Assembly: GCA_913043285.1 (NCBI GenBank) | Contig: CAJWML010000021.1 | Coordinates: forward strand, 8,894-72,893 | Length of the DNA: 64,000 nucleotides | Direction of reading: 5' to 3' | Source of the DNA: CAKZNE01 sp002695025 | Lineage (GTDB): Bacteria; Bacteroidota; Bacteroidia; Flavobacteriales; Schleiferiaceae | Shown here: one piece after another, positions 33,915 through 42,261 of the stretch | How the letters are laid out: the number at the start of each line of letters is the position of its first letter | Position numbering within the stretch: the stretch's first letter is position 1 | Program-made: the position numbers and the translations under genes | The notes under the pieces: model-generated | The model's database searches: none | What the model was told of the DNA's origin: nothing | Seen by the model: the letters and a program-made list of their open reading frames with translations, nothing else

Positions 33915-34196
33915 TTACGAGTTTACCTGCATGTGATTTACCTCCAACCAGGATCCGGCATTATAACACTCTATCCCTTCCTGCGAAAGCATATGAGTGG
34001 CCATACCGCTGCGGTTTCCAGACGCGCAGCAAAGCAATAAGGGCTGCCCCAATGATTTTATTTCATCCATTCGCTGGTTCAATTCCTGCAATGGGATGTT
34101 ACGGGAACCAGCTACGTGTCCACCCTGGAATTCAGCGGGTGTACGCACATCTACTATAGTTCCTGTATTGTTTTTAAGCATTTCTTCTACAGTCAT
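33915..34196 (-). CDS. Rhodanese-like domain protein (single domain), copy 2
   Basis: 93 residues from the ATG at 34196. Active-site loop LLCCASGNRSGMA and the CH2A-type stretch TIVDVRTPAEFQGGHVAGS. Similar to, but clearly diverged from, the downstream copy (different C-terminal segment NAGSWLEVN against NGGGWMSLQ). Two tandem rhodaneses may take sulfur at different steps. Two base pairs separate the genes. Confidence 0.93.
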   Translation of the reverse strand: MTVEEMLKNNTGTIVDVRTPAEFQGGHVAGSRNIPLQELNQRMDEIKSLGQPLLLCCASGNRSGMATHMLSQEGIECYNAGSWLEVNHMQVNS

Positions 34197-34267
34197 TTTC
34201 AATTGATTTTTCTTTTAAATATCATGGCAAATCTAAGGGCACATTTCCACAACCAAAGCCACTTTTG

Positions 34268-35068
34268 TTACACAATGCCACTTTCACGAATGATCATGAA
34301 TAAGGCCATGAGCAGGACAAAATAGCCAAAGCCCTTTTTCAGCCGGGAACCATCTACTTTTTTACCCAGGTACATACCCAAATAAATACCCGCGCTTGCC
34401 AGTGCGGCCAGGGTTATTAAAAAGGTCCAGTCAATGGCATGGGATTGTACATCACCAATAAAACCAAACAGCGACTTTACCGCAATGATCAGCAATGAGG
34501 TGGCCACCGCTTTTTTCATAGGCAAACCTACCAGCAGTACGAGGGCTGGAATTATAAGGAAACCTCCCCCGGCACCAACAAAGCCGGTAACGCTCCCTAC
34601 TATCAACCCCTCTACCACAACCAGTAAAATATTGGGTTTCCTGCTTTCTGAGCCGGCAGGAACCTCTGTTTTTCCGGAGCGGATCATTCGGGTGGCAGCC
34701 AACAACATGATCAGGGCAAAAAACACCAGGATAAAGGTATCCCTACTCACACTGATATCTCCTAAAGTAAAAAGCTCTGCAGGTAGGGAAGGCACCAGGT
34801 AGCGCCTTACCAGGTAAACGGCTACCAGCGAGGGTACAGCAAATAAGGCCGCCACGTACAGATCGGTTTGCTTGCGGATGATGAACCGGGTGGCACCTAT
34901 TGCCGATGAAACCCCTACAATGAACAGCGAATAGGCGGTTGCCAGAACCGCATCCAGGCCAAAAAAATACACCAGAAGCGGCACCGTAAGAATGGACCCC
35001 CCACTACCGATCAATCCCAGGGAAACCCCTATGATCATAGCGAGTATGTAGCCTATAATCTCTACCAT
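34268..35068 (-). CDS. Sulfite/organosulfonate exporter, TauE/SafE family
   Basis: 266 residues with about eight membrane segments. The family repeats are visible: GVSLGLIGSGGSILTVPLLV in the first half and GFVGAGGGFLIIPALVLL in the second. Probably exports sulfite or another sulfur oxyanion produced by the rhodanese pathway. It lies 3 bp after the DUF2892 gene and 71 bp before the first rhodanese. Confidence 0.93.
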   Translation of the reverse strand: MVEIIGYILAMIIGVSLGLIGSGGSILTVPLLVYFFGLDAVLATAYSLFIVGVSSAIGATRFIIRKQTDLYVAALFAVPSLVAVYLVRRYLVPSLPAELFTLGDISVSRDTFILVFFALIMLLAATRMIRSGKTEVPAGSESRKPNILLVVVEGLIVGSVTGFVGAGGGFLIIPALVLLVGLPMKKAVATSLLIIAVKSLFGFIGDVQSHAIDWTFLITLAALASAGIYLGMYLGKKVDGSRLKKGFGYFVLLMALFMIIRESGIV

Positions 35069-35071
35069 CCC

Positions 35072-35275
35072 TTACCCTTTACGGCAGGTTGAAATCCCAA
35101 AGGGGAGATAGAGTGGGCAAAAACGCATAAAGCTGGTGATAACGAACACTACAGCTAAAACCAACAAGCTTATGCCCCATATTCCGGAAATAAGATTACC
35201 AAAATACAAGCCGGCCATCACCATGGCCAGGATCACACGGATCACCCTGTCTGCTGCACCCATATTTGCTTTCAT
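35072..35275 (-). CDS. DUF2892 small inner-membrane protein
   Basis: 67 residues. N-terminal MGAADRVIRVILAMVMAGL and C-terminal CPLYLPFGISTCRKG with two membrane helices are typical for DUF2892, the same membrane module found fused to rhodanese in E. coli YgaP. Here it is a separate gene in an operon with two rhodaneses, so a membrane-linked sulfur relay is a sound inference. The two cysteines of the C-terminal motif are conserved. Confidence 0.92.
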   Translation of the reverse strand: MKANMGAADRVIRVILAMVMAGLYFGNLISGIWGISLLVLAVVFVITSFMRFCPLYLPFGISTCRKG

Positions 35276-35333
35276 ATCTTTTTAGATCTGATTTTCTAAG
35301 GATCAAAGGTCCGGAAGAAAGCCCGGAAAAAGA

Positions 35334-35347
35334 GTAACCAATGTTAC
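35334..35347. promoter_or_regulatory. Crp/Fnr-type operator GTAAC-N4-GTTAC
   Basis: Perfect 14-bp dyad with the half-site spacing of Crp/Fnr-family sites. It spans the last codon region of the crp/fnr-like gene and lies 58 bp upstream of the DUF2892 start, so it probably controls the DUF2892-TauE-rhodanese part of the operon. Confidence 0.65.
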
Positions 35348-35964
35348 AGAAGGGTAATCTTATTGCGACTAAGCTCCACCAGCTTTTCCTCCTCCATCTG
35401 CTTGAGCAAGCGTGAGACTACCACCCGGGCAGTACCCAATTCATGGGCTATCTGCTCATGGGTCATGTGTACAGCATTATCCCCACTCAATTCGCTCTTC
35501 TTGCGTATAAAATCCAGCAGGCGCTCATCCATCCGTTTAAAGGCCACGGCATTCACTACTTCCAGCAACTCTTCGAAACGCTTATGGTATAGTTTGAATA
35601 TATAATCCAGCCATTCCGGGAACTCACGCATGAGTTCGCTGAGTTTCTCTACAGGGATCATGAGTATTTGGGTATCCTTGTCGGCTACCGCTTTAACCTT
35701 ACTGGTTTCCTGGTGCATGCCTCCCAAAAAAGACATGATGCAGCTCTCACCCGGCCGGATATAATAGAGCAATATCTCCCGGCCATCGGGATCCGTGCGC
35801 ATTACTTTTACGCTACCTTCCGTTACAATGGGAATGGCCCGTACGTAGGCACTTTCACGCATGATCACTTCTCCCTCGCTAAAAGTGCGGGGAATGCCGT
35901 ATTCATGGAGACGTTGAAGAATGGCAGCCGATGATTGGAATTCGGTAATCTGGTTCAGTTCCAT
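35344..35964 (-). CDS. Crp/Fnr family transcriptional regulator
   Basis: 206 residues. N-terminal cyclic-nucleotide-binding-like domain (IVTEGSVKVMRTDPDGREIL, IRPGESCIMSFLGG with one cysteine) and a C-terminal winged helix with recognition helix GTARVVVSRLLKQMEEE. It lacks the N-terminal cysteine cluster of FNR, so it is not an obvious [4Fe-4S] oxygen sensor. First gene of the sulfur operon; controls it through the dyad at 35334. Its own -7 element (35969) is only 4 bp upstream of its ATG, so its message is probably leaderless. Confidence 0.93.
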   Translation of the reverse strand: MELNQITEFQSSAAILQRLHEYGIPRTFSEGEVIMRESAYVRAIPIVTEGSVKVMRTDPDGREILLYYIRPGESCIMSFLGGMHQETSKVKAVADKDTQILMIPVEKLSELMREFPEWLDYIFKLYHKRFEELLEVVNAVAFKRMDERLLDFIRKKSELSGDNAVHMTHEQIAHELGTARVVVSRLLKQMEEEKLVELSRNKITLL

Positions 35965-35968
35965 ACCA

Positions 35969-35976
35969 CAAAGGTA
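35969..35976 (-). promoter_or_regulatory. -7 promoter element (TACCTTTG) of the Crp/Fnr-like gene
   Basis: Minus-strand TAnnTTTG match ending 4 bp before the ATG at 35964. Confidence 0.6.
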
Positions 35977-36006
35977 GCACGCCCCACTAAAGTTGCATTA
36001 AAAAAA

Positions 36007-36026
36007 GCCCCGGCAAAAGCCAGGGC
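36007..36026 (-). terminator. Terminator of the kelch-like lipoprotein gene
   Basis: Minus-strand stem gccctggc/gccggggc (8 bp, one G-T pair) with a TTTT loop, followed by a T-run, 11 bp past the stop. Confidence 0.88.
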
Positions 36027-36037
36027 CACAAGTCAGG

Positions 36038-37429
36038 TTAGTTGGTGGTGACGTTTCGCGTAAGGTATACCTCGTATACGGTATTGGAAGGCACGGTCGG
36101 ATTATTGTTGGGATCCCATGAGGGTCCTTTGGAAAGGATACCTCCGTAAATATGTCCGATCAATACCTCCTGATTTTGAGGAAGTGCCTGGTAATTGAGC
36201 ACATCATAATCCGCATTATACATATTGCTCCAGGCCGGAATAAATTCTGATTCGGCACCAATGAAGTCTGCCAGGCTGTTGGTATTGTATATATCCGTTG
36301 TAGTACCGGAAACATTATCACGGGCTAGGGTGAGGATCAGCTTGGTAAAAGCATCTCCCGCCCCTATGGCAGTATCACCGATACCTCCAAAGGAGGTGGT
36401 GTACATTACATTATTGGTAGAATCGTACAGGGTGACATAAGCCGATGAGTAAATATTGGAGCGCTGGGTATAGGATGGATCCAGGGCATAGGATGGAGTG
36501 GTACCGTTGGTAAGGTAAATTGGATTGCGGAATGGTTGATTGGCTTTGGTAGTATCGTGTAATACCGGAGAGGTAAACACACCTCCGTAAATAGTGAGTC
36601 CTACAGTGCTCTTATCACTGCCAATAGAAGGAACCACTAGCAAATCACGTCTGCGGAACTGGGTCACCGAATCCGGCAGGTTATCCGAAATATACTGAAA
36701 GGATGAAGGATTGATATCTATACTGTTGGGCGACTCTGTAACGGTGAACACATGCACGGTATCCAGGTAAATCTGGGTATGATTACCTCCATAAGGACCT
36801 TCAAAATTATGCCCCACTACGAGGTAGAACTTATTATCCAGACGGAAGAGTTCACCACCGGTAGCTCTTTCAAAATCATCAGAATCATACACTACTGACA
36901 TGGCCAGGGCGGTATCATTATGATCAATAATAGCTTGTACCATATCCGGGACATTAACCCTTGAAAAAGTAGGAAAGGTTTGCCAGGTGGCATTGGGAGT
37001 ACCGGCATGGAGTTCACCGTAACCACCGCACAAATACAGGTAATCACCCTGCTGGAAATGCTGCATATTGGATGAGGTATACTGTTCGCGCAGTGCAACG
37101 GGTAGACTCATTACGGACATACTATCCAGACTTTGTGTACTGGTATTGTAGAGGTAAATGAACTTATTAGCCTTTTTAAAAGGAAAATCCTGCTGATTAC
37201 CAAAACCGTGAAAACCATTCGTACGGCCACCAATCAGCAACCAATACTCATTATAGCTGGCAAAAACAAACGACTGTAAGGCAGGAAGGCTGGTATGGGT
37301 AGTACTGGCCTGCACCCGGTAGGCAAGGCTCTCGGTAAATTGAGCCGGCTCTTCTTCAGAAGGACTGTTTTTACAGGAAGGGAAGGTGACGAGACCTAAC
37401 AAAAGAAGGCCGGCTAATTGTAATTTCAT
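36038..37429 (-). CDS. Kelch-like beta-propeller lipoprotein of unknown function
   Basis: 463 residues. Lipobox FPSC with an acidic stretch after it (KNSPSEEEPA), so exported lipoprotein. Repeats of the kelch kind are visible: WLLIGGRTNGFHGFGN, LYLCGGYGELHAG, FYLVVGHNFEGPYGGNHTQI, LTIYGGVFTSPVL and YTTSFGGIGDTAIG, spaced 50-70 residues apart. It probably binds a ligand at the cell surface or in the periplasm. No catalytic tyrosine-cysteine pair of galactose oxidase is evident. Monocistronic between a divergent unassigned region and the Crp gene. Confidence 0.85.
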   Translation of the reverse strand: MKLQLAGLLLLGLVTFPSCKNSPSEEEPAQFTESLAYRVQASTTHTSLPALQSFVFASYNEYWLLIGGRTNGFHGFGNQQDFPFKKANKFIYLYNTSTQSLDSMSVMSLPVALREQYTSSNMQHFQQGDYLYLCGGYGELHAGTPNATWQTFPTFSRVNVPDMVQAIIDHNDTALAMSVVYDSDDFERATGGELFRLDNKFYLVVGHNFEGPYGGNHTQIYLDTVHVFTVTESPNSIDINPSSFQYISDNLPDSVTQFRRRDLLVVPSIGSDKSTVGLTIYGGVFTSPVLHDTTKANQPFRNPIYLTNGTTPSYALDPSYTQRSNIYSSAYVTLYDSTNNVMYTTSFGGIGDTAIGAGDAFTKLILTLARDNVSGTTTDIYNTNSLADFIGAESEFIPAWSNMYNADYDVLNYQALPQNQEVLIGHIYGGILSKGPSWDPNNNPTVPSNTVYEVYLTRNVTTN

Positions 37430-37603
37430 GACAAGGTTTGGATTGATTTGACACCCAAAATTGAAAACCTCTCGCCTGCCAGCCTAAAAATTAAAGCCAA
37501 CGGATACAAAATTTTAGTGAATGACGTAACCAATTGGATAAAACCAACTAAATGTTTAAAGTGGGAACGAGATACCAGTTTGCGGAAACCTGCAGATTTA
37601 GAC

Positions 37604-38083
37604 TTAAACCGCAGACCAGCGTATCTTAACGAACGAAAGTTGTTCGGTTTCCAGCCGAACTTCGGGAATCACGTCAAAACCATTGTTGAGATAGAAGGAC
37701 AGCGGAGAACGATATTCCTGTCCGTTGGATTTTACAAAACCGGCTTTATCCACTACCCAACCGTTGAGTACTCTTTCACTTTTCCTGGCGTGGTCCAGCA
37801 ATTGTTTGCCTAAGCCTTTCCTTTGGAAATCAGAGCGTACCAAAAGAGCAAACCAACGTTCACCTTCACGGGTAAATACCGGTAGCCAACCAGCTACACC
37901 CTTATCGGAATATACAAGGTAGTGGGTTATATCACTTAAACCGGCCAGATACTTTTCCAAACCCTCTATCTCCGTAAAACGTACGGAATGGGGGTATTCA
38001 GAGTTCCAGATGGCTCGAATGTCTAGTTTATCCTGCAGATTGAGGAAGCTCTTCTTTACCAGCTGGGTACTCAACGCAGTCAC
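37604..38083 (-). CDS. GNAT family N-acetyltransferase
   Basis: 159 residues. The acetyl-CoA loop reads LVRSDFQRKGLGKQLLDHAR and the preceding strand WFALLVRSDF; the C-terminal part NGFDVIPEVRLETEQ completes the fold. Substrate not predictable. Its start overlaps the upstream membrane-protein stop by 4 bp, so they are translated together. Confidence 0.88.
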   Translation of the reverse strand: MTALSTQLVKKSFLNLQDKLDIRAIWNSEYPHSVRFTEIEGLEKYLAGLSDITHYLVYSDKGVAGWLPVFTREGERWFALLVRSDFQRKGLGKQLLDHARKSERVLNGWVVDKAGFVKSNGQEYRSPLSFYLNNGFDVIPEVRLETEQLSFVKIRWSAV

Positions 38084-38709
38084 CTGCTATGTGTTTTTTT
38101 CTTTTTATACTGTTTTCCGGTACGGAGATCCACGTAGAACATCCCATTCTGCAAGTGTCTTTCTTTGATAAAAGTCATTCTAACATTTTGACTTACAAGT
38201 GGCATGAGCAGATCAGTAATCAAAAGAGTATCGTCTTGCTCCCAGGCCTGCCCTACGTAATGACTCAATAGTTTTCCACGCTCCCCATACCTGTCAAATT
38301 TTACAACACCATTTTCTATGATGAGCTCATTGTATTGATATAAACCACTCCACCGGTAAAGATCTTTGCGCTGGTGAAAATCCGAAACGTAATAAGCGTC
38401 TATAACGTGCTTTTGCGGGTTACTAAGCTGGTACTTTATTTTCATTTTTGACCCGATAGACCTCCACCCTTTTCTTCGGTTAAGCTGCATACGAAAGGAG
38501 TAGAGGGAATCTCCCACCCGGTAGGCATACGTTACTTTTTCAGCATACCCCCTCGCAAAACCCGGTACCAGTTTGTGTTTGGTTACCACCGCTTGGGTAT
38601 AGCCGGTCTCGCTCCAAAAAATGGTGGGTGTTTCAAAATTATTCCATGCCATATAAGCTATAATGATCATGAATATAATCCCAAATGTCCAGGGGTTGTA
38701 ATTGTGCAC
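38080..38709 (-). CDS. Membrane-anchored DUF3592-like hypothetical protein
   Basis: 209 residues. One N-terminal hydrophobic segment (TFGIIFMIIIAYMAWN) and a beta-rich domain (AVVTKHKLVPGFARGYAEKV, VGDSLYSFRMQL, MKIKYQLSNPQKHVIDAYY) that resembles DUF3592. The C-terminal 30 residues are lysine-rich (KQYKKKKTHSR). Function unknown. Overlaps the GNAT gene by 4 bp. Confidence 0.7.
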   Translation of the reverse strand: MHNYNPWTFGIIFMIIIAYMAWNNFETPTIFWSETGYTQAVVTKHKLVPGFARGYAEKVTYAYRVGDSLYSFRMQLNRRKGWRSIGSKMKIKYQLSNPQKHVIDAYYVSDFHQRKDLYRWSGLYQYNELIIENGVVKFDRYGERGKLLSHYVGQAWEQDDTLLITDLLMPLVSQNVRMTFIKERHLQNGMFYVDLRTGKQYKKKKTHSR

Positions 38710-38764
38710 GTAAACAAATAAATAAGCCTACGCCTAAAATACAGAAAGTCGATTATTATTGCGC

Positions 38765-39052
38765 CTACATCAAACCCACCAGGATGGTTACCACCAGGCT
38801 CACACCCAAAGCTGAACCTCCCAGCACGCTCAGCACCATCTTAGCACGGCCCTGGTAATAGCGTTGTATGAGGTAATAGACCAACCGCTGCCCCAAATAA
38901 ATAAGCCCGGCATAGATCATGAAAATCAACCAGTTTCCCCCATCCCTCATCCAGCGAAAGTCATAATAGCCTTCGTCAATGAAAAAGAGGAACATGGTAA
39001 CCAGGATGGAACTGAAAGCCAGAAGCAGGTAATTTTGATGGTGGCGTGACAT
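38765..39052 (-). CDS. Small three-helix membrane protein, unknown
   Basis: 95 residues. Three hydrophobic segments (YLLLAFSSILVTMFLFFI, WLIFMIYAGLIYLGQRLVYY, MVLSVLGGSALGVSLVVTIL) and a positively charged loop (QRYYQGRAKM). No family recognised. Placed 43 bp after the MtfA-like gene on the same strand, so probably co-transcribed with it. Confidence 0.6.
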   Translation of the reverse strand: MSRHHQNYLLLAFSSILVTMFLFFIDEGYYDFRWMRDGGNWLIFMIYAGLIYLGQRLVYYLIQRYYQGRAKMVLSVLGGSALGVSLVVTILVGLM

Positions 39053-39095
39053 AGCAGATAGTTTTAGATGCTAAAGATAACGCCAGGAAAATCAT

Positions 39096-39917
39096 TTAAT
39101 TATCTGATTCACTTACCCCTGGGCCTTTTTCTTTTTGAGGCTCAGCCGGATTTTGCTTGAAAATAATGGTCATGGCCTTGTACAGTTGGGGGTGTTTCTT
39201 TTTGAAAAGCCGGGGCCGCTTGAAGAAATACTCACTGGCCACGGAATAAAATTCTGCCTGGTTGGTAGCACCATAAGGCCTGATATCCGAATCATCTTCC
39301 GCAATCTTATGGATCTCCTCCTTCATCATCTTCAGCCACGGAATGGCCTGCGGATGGCGTATCAACACATCCGGCACTCCGTCTGTGGCGCCATCCATTT
39401 TATCGATGAGGTGTACAAACTCGTGGATGCCCACATTCTCCTTACTGGTCTTATTGGAAAACCCAAGGTGCAAAGAAGGCTTGGAAAGTGTCATGGTTCC
39501 ATTCATAAAACCCCAGCCCACCATGCCGGAAATGTTACGATCCTTGCCGTTGGTTTCAAAATCAGGGTTAAAAGTATCAGGATAGAGCAGCACCTCGTTG
39601 AGGTTGGAATAGTCCCACTCCTCAAAGCCAAACACCGGGATAATGGCACTGGCGGCCACCAGCACCCGGTCTTCTTCGGTAACATCCGTACTAACCCCGG
39701 TGATCTTGCAACCGGAAAGGAAACGCATGACCCGGTATTCAAAATTCCTACGGTCCTTTCCACGCAGGCGTTTGTAAAAGTCTACCTTATCCGCGAGGAT
39801 AGCCTTCTTTTTAGCATCAATTGGGATCTTTTCCCCGTGATAATGTGGATACATGTGGGTACGCAGGTACCAGGCGGTACTACCCAGGATAATGAGTAAA
39901 ACAAGGATGCTGGCCAT
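39096..39917 (-). CDS. Zinc metallopeptidase of the M90/MtfA family
   Basis: 273 residues from the ATG at 39917 (MASILVLL). A longer in-frame reading begins at 40007 but would translate through a terminator-like hairpin, and 273 residues agrees with the 265-residue E. coli MtfA. One N-terminal membrane helix, then the HExxH zinc motif in HEFVHLIDKMDG and the downstream E of the family (NQAEFYSVASEYFFKRP). MtfA in E. coli handles the Mlc/PtsG regulator; here a different substrate is likely. The start codon lies 6 bases past a hairpin with a T-run. Confidence 0.88.
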   Translation of the reverse strand: MASILVLLIILGSTAWYLRTHMYPHYHGEKIPIDAKKKAILADKVDFYKRLRGKDRRNFEYRVMRFLSGCKITGVSTDVTEEDRVLVAASAIIPVFGFEEWDYSNLNEVLLYPDTFNPDFETNGKDRNISGMVGWGFMNGTMTLSKPSLHLGFSNKTSKENVGIHEFVHLIDKMDGATDGVPDVLIRHPQAIPWLKMMKEEIHKIAEDDSDIRPYGATNQAEFYSVASEYFFKRPRLFKKKHPQLYKAMTIIFKQNPAEPQKEKGPGVSESDN

Positions 39918-39923
39918 AAATGA

Positions 39924-39957
39924 AAAAGGTTCCAGAGCATAAAGCCAGGAACCTTTT
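39924..39957 (-). terminator. Terminator-like hairpin just upstream of the MtfA-like start codon
   Basis: Perfect 10-bp inverted repeat aaaaggttcc/ggaacctttt with a 14-nt loop and a T-run on the minus strand. It may end transcription from the bestrophin gene or attenuate the MtfA-like gene. Confidence 0.7.
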
Positions 39958-40167
39958 AATTGTTCAAAACAAGTTATGAGTTTGGCCTGGGCTTTATTGA
40001 ATCGCATCTCAAGACCGGAATTGTTTCGTAATGCTACACACAGGCTAAACCTAGCCGCAAGAGCTTACGACCCTATACTGAAAGTTGGATGATTACTCCC
40101 TCAGCGTCAGATTATTGAAATGATTCATCACTCCGATGAAATTCCGAAGCAGGCCACACATCTAAAC

Positions 40168-40187
40168 AGCTAATGGAGTTATTAGCT
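40168..40187 (-). repeat. Short hairpin overlapping-adjacent to the bestrophin stop
   Basis: Perfect 7-bp arms agctaat/attagct with a 6-nt loop, 7 bp beyond the stop at 40195. No T-run; weak terminator at best. Confidence 0.4.
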
Positions 40188-40194
40188 GGCTGTA

Positions 40195-41109
40195 CTACAT
40201 TACATATTCCTTACCCTGGTTGATAATAGGTTCAGGCAGGTTTTCTTCCCCATAGGTTTCAAGCATATCTATTTCAATAGTTCTGCTTATTTGATCAAGG
40301 GCAATTCCAGAGTCAATTTCATCAAATGGGTTCAATAATGTACCTCCTATTTTATGAGTGGTTAAAAATATATAGCCCACTAACGTTCCAACTACAATAG
40401 CCCATTTGTCAACATGATCTGCAGCTACCATAGTAATGCTGATAATGAAGATCCAAATAAAAATCCGTGTATAAAATGCGTAGGTTAAAGGAAATACCGT
40501 GTTGAAAATACGTTCCGACCGCCCCATTTCATCGCAAAATTTCACGTTAAGCCCATTGAGTTCCAAAAAGCGGAATCCGTCAATAATTTGGTATTCCAAC
40601 ATCTTATTCAAATCCATTGCCTGGAGATCCAGGATAGCATTGGCTTTATTTTTTCTACTCTTGATTTTTTCCAATTCTTCTGCTTCCAAATAATTTTGAT
40701 ATTCATCAGCTCCTGATTTTCGAAGCTTCTGCTTAAGAGCATATATGAAAGCAATATGACGATGGATCAGGTTGTGTCTTAAATTTTCATATTTACCAGT
40801 ATCACGATTGGAGGGGAGTTTAGTATAAAACATAACCTGACGGGCCCAACTGCGACTATCGTTAACTAATGAGCCCCATATCTTGCGAGCCTCCCACCAT
40901 CTATCATAGGCTTGGTTGTTACTAAAACCAATAAAAAATGATAACGCAGTTCCCAGGATAGTAGGCACAAGAGCTGGAAGTTGAAACTGGCTTTTTATAA
41001 TATAAACGTATAAGTAATAGGTAAGCAGGCAGGTTAAGAAGTCAAATACTAAATGCTGCCAGGTACCACTCAGAATCCTTTTAATGCTTATTTTTTTTGA
41101 TACTAGCAT
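40195..41109 (-). CDS. Bestrophin family (UPF0187) anion channel-like protein
   Basis: 304 residues. Bacterial bestrophin signature: NNQAYDRWWEARKIWGSLVN near residues 63-82, followed by SWARQVMFY and a late segment LNPFDEIDSGIALDQISRTI. Four membrane helices forming a pentameric pore in characterised homologues. Likely an anion (chloride or bicarbonate) channel. Monocistronic; moderately A+T-rich compared with neighbours. Confidence 0.92.
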   Translation of the reverse strand: MLVSKKISIKRILSGTWQHLVFDFLTCLLTYYLYVYIIKSQFQLPALVPTILGTALSFFIGFSNNQAYDRWWEARKIWGSLVNDSRSWARQVMFYTKLPSNRDTGKYENLRHNLIHRHIAFIYALKQKLRKSGADEYQNYLEAEELEKIKSRKNKANAILDLQAMDLNKMLEYQIIDGFRFLELNGLNVKFCDEMGRSERIFNTVFPLTYAFYTRIFIWIFIISITMVAADHVDKWAIVVGTLVGYIFLTTHKIGGTLLNPFDEIDSGIALDQISRTIEIDMLETYGEENLPEPIINQGKEYVM

Positions 41110-41288
41110 GGGTTGCAGTTATAAGATTTGGCTTAGTTAACCTGGTAAGAGTCCCGAAAAAATAAAGGAGAGGCCGGTTGCTTTAACCCTTCCTCTAGAC
41201 GTTGTTTCTGTCTCAGAGCGTCTACCTCTCCGAGTGAAGTATTGAAAAACCCAGCATTGCCAGCTAAACCTTCAAATTATACTTTGGG

Positions 41289-42047
41289 TCATGATTTTTT
41301 AGACAGAGTGCCCGGCATGTCTTTATTCTTGACAAAAATCAATTTGTGTCTGCTTTTAGGAGCTTCCCTTTGTTCAACTTCAAATTTCCCGATCGACTGA
41401 ATTAAAGGGGTTAATTTTTCAAACCCATAATTTCTTGAGTCAAAATTAGGCTGCTTCTTTTGGATAAGACCACCAACATCTCCTAGAAATGCCCATCCAT
41501 CTTCATCAGATAAATCGCGTATAGAAGATGATATTAAAGAAATCTCTCGACTACTAATTTTCTCAATACTTGATTTATCCTTCTCCCTCTTTTCTATTTT
41601 ATCTTCAGTTTGACCTCTGAGTATTTCAATGTATATGAATTTATCACAAGCAACTATAAACGGGTTGGGAGTCTTTTTTTCCCCAATTCCTATAACAAGC
41701 ATTCCGGCCTCTCTGAGTCTCGTTGCCAGTCTTGTAAAGTCACTATCACTGGAAACCAGGCAAAAACCGCTCACTTTACTGTTATAAAGAATATCCATAG
41801 CGTCAATGATCATTGCGGAATCGGTAGCATTTTTGCCTGTGGTGTAACCGTATTGTTGAATTGGTGTGATGGCATTCTCCAAAAGCAGGTTTTTCCACTT
41901 CTGCAAACCTGGTCTTGTCCAGTCACCGTAAATTCTCTTTATGGTGGGGTTACCATATTTGGCTATTTCAGCCATCATCTCTTTCACATTAGCAGATGGT
42001 ATGTTATCACCATCTATCAGAACGGCCATGTTTGAGTGTTGGCTCAT
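41289..42047 (-). CDS. NYN nuclease domain with C-terminal OST-HTH/LOTUS domain
   Basis: 252 residues. NYN/PIN-like N-terminus with the acidic motif VLIDGDNIPSANV, then RIYGDW, ATDSAMIIDAMDIL and the SSDSDFTRLATRLREAG loop. The C-terminal 75 residues (SSIRDLSDEDGWAFLGDVGG, NYGFEKLTPLIQSIGKFEV) match an OST-HTH/LOTUS domain. This architecture (LabA-like) predicts an RNA nuclease guided by RNA binding. No toxin-antitoxin or defence genes lie near. Locally A+T-rich. Confidence 0.92.
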   Translation of the reverse strand: MSQHSNMAVLIDGDNIPSANVKEMMAEIAKYGNPTIKRIYGDWTRPGLQKWKNLLLENAITPIQQYGYTTGKNATDSAMIIDAMDILYNSKVSGFCLVSSDSDFTRLATRLREAGMLVIGIGEKKTPNPFIVACDKFIYIEILRGQTEDKIEKREKDKSSIEKISSREISLISSSIRDLSDEDGWAFLGDVGGLIQKKQPNFDSRNYGFEKLTPLIQSIGKFEVEQREAPKSRHKLIFVKNKDMPGTLSKKS

Positions 42048-42213
42048 TTATTTGCTTTAATTATAGTTAAGACCAAAGGGGCAGGTCAAGGCAAGCGTGG
42101 GAATCCGGGAAATGGCTAAGTTACGACTTTTGGGCCAGCGGCAATTTTACTTCGGTGCTCGCTCAGATAATTGCTGACCTGAAATAAGATAATCATTCTG
42201 GCACATTAATAAA

Positions 42214-42243
42214 ACATAACCCCGCCCATGGCCGGGGTTATGT
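42214..42243 (-). terminator. Terminator of the heme-type TonB receptor gene
   Basis: Perfect 11-bp stem acataaccccg/cggggttatgt with an 8-nt loop, followed by a T-rich run on the minus strand, 18 bp past the stop. Confidence 0.92.
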
Positions 42244-42261
42244 AAGCTTTACCGAAGCCCT

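Noticed and set aside
33607..35964. Idea that the Crp/Fnr sulfur operon is a complete persulfide dioxygenase (BLH-type) system
   Set aside because: No metallo-beta-lactamase dioxygenase or BigR-type regulator is encoded; only DUF2892, TauE and rhodaneses are present.
37448..37813. 121-codon plus-strand frame overlapping the GNAT gene
   Set aside because: Overlaps a recognised acetyltransferase on the other strand and has no domain; the part before 37604 is short and without a promoter match.
39135..39899. 254-codon plus-strand frame opposite the MtfA-like gene
   Set aside because: Antisense to a protein with a clear HExxH motif; translation shows no domain or signal and is explained by codon bias of the real gene.
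41289..42047. Idea that the NYN-LOTUS gene is part of a defence system
   Set aside because: No toxin, antitoxin, helicase, nuclease or integrase genes lie near; neighbours are a bestrophin and a TonB receptor.
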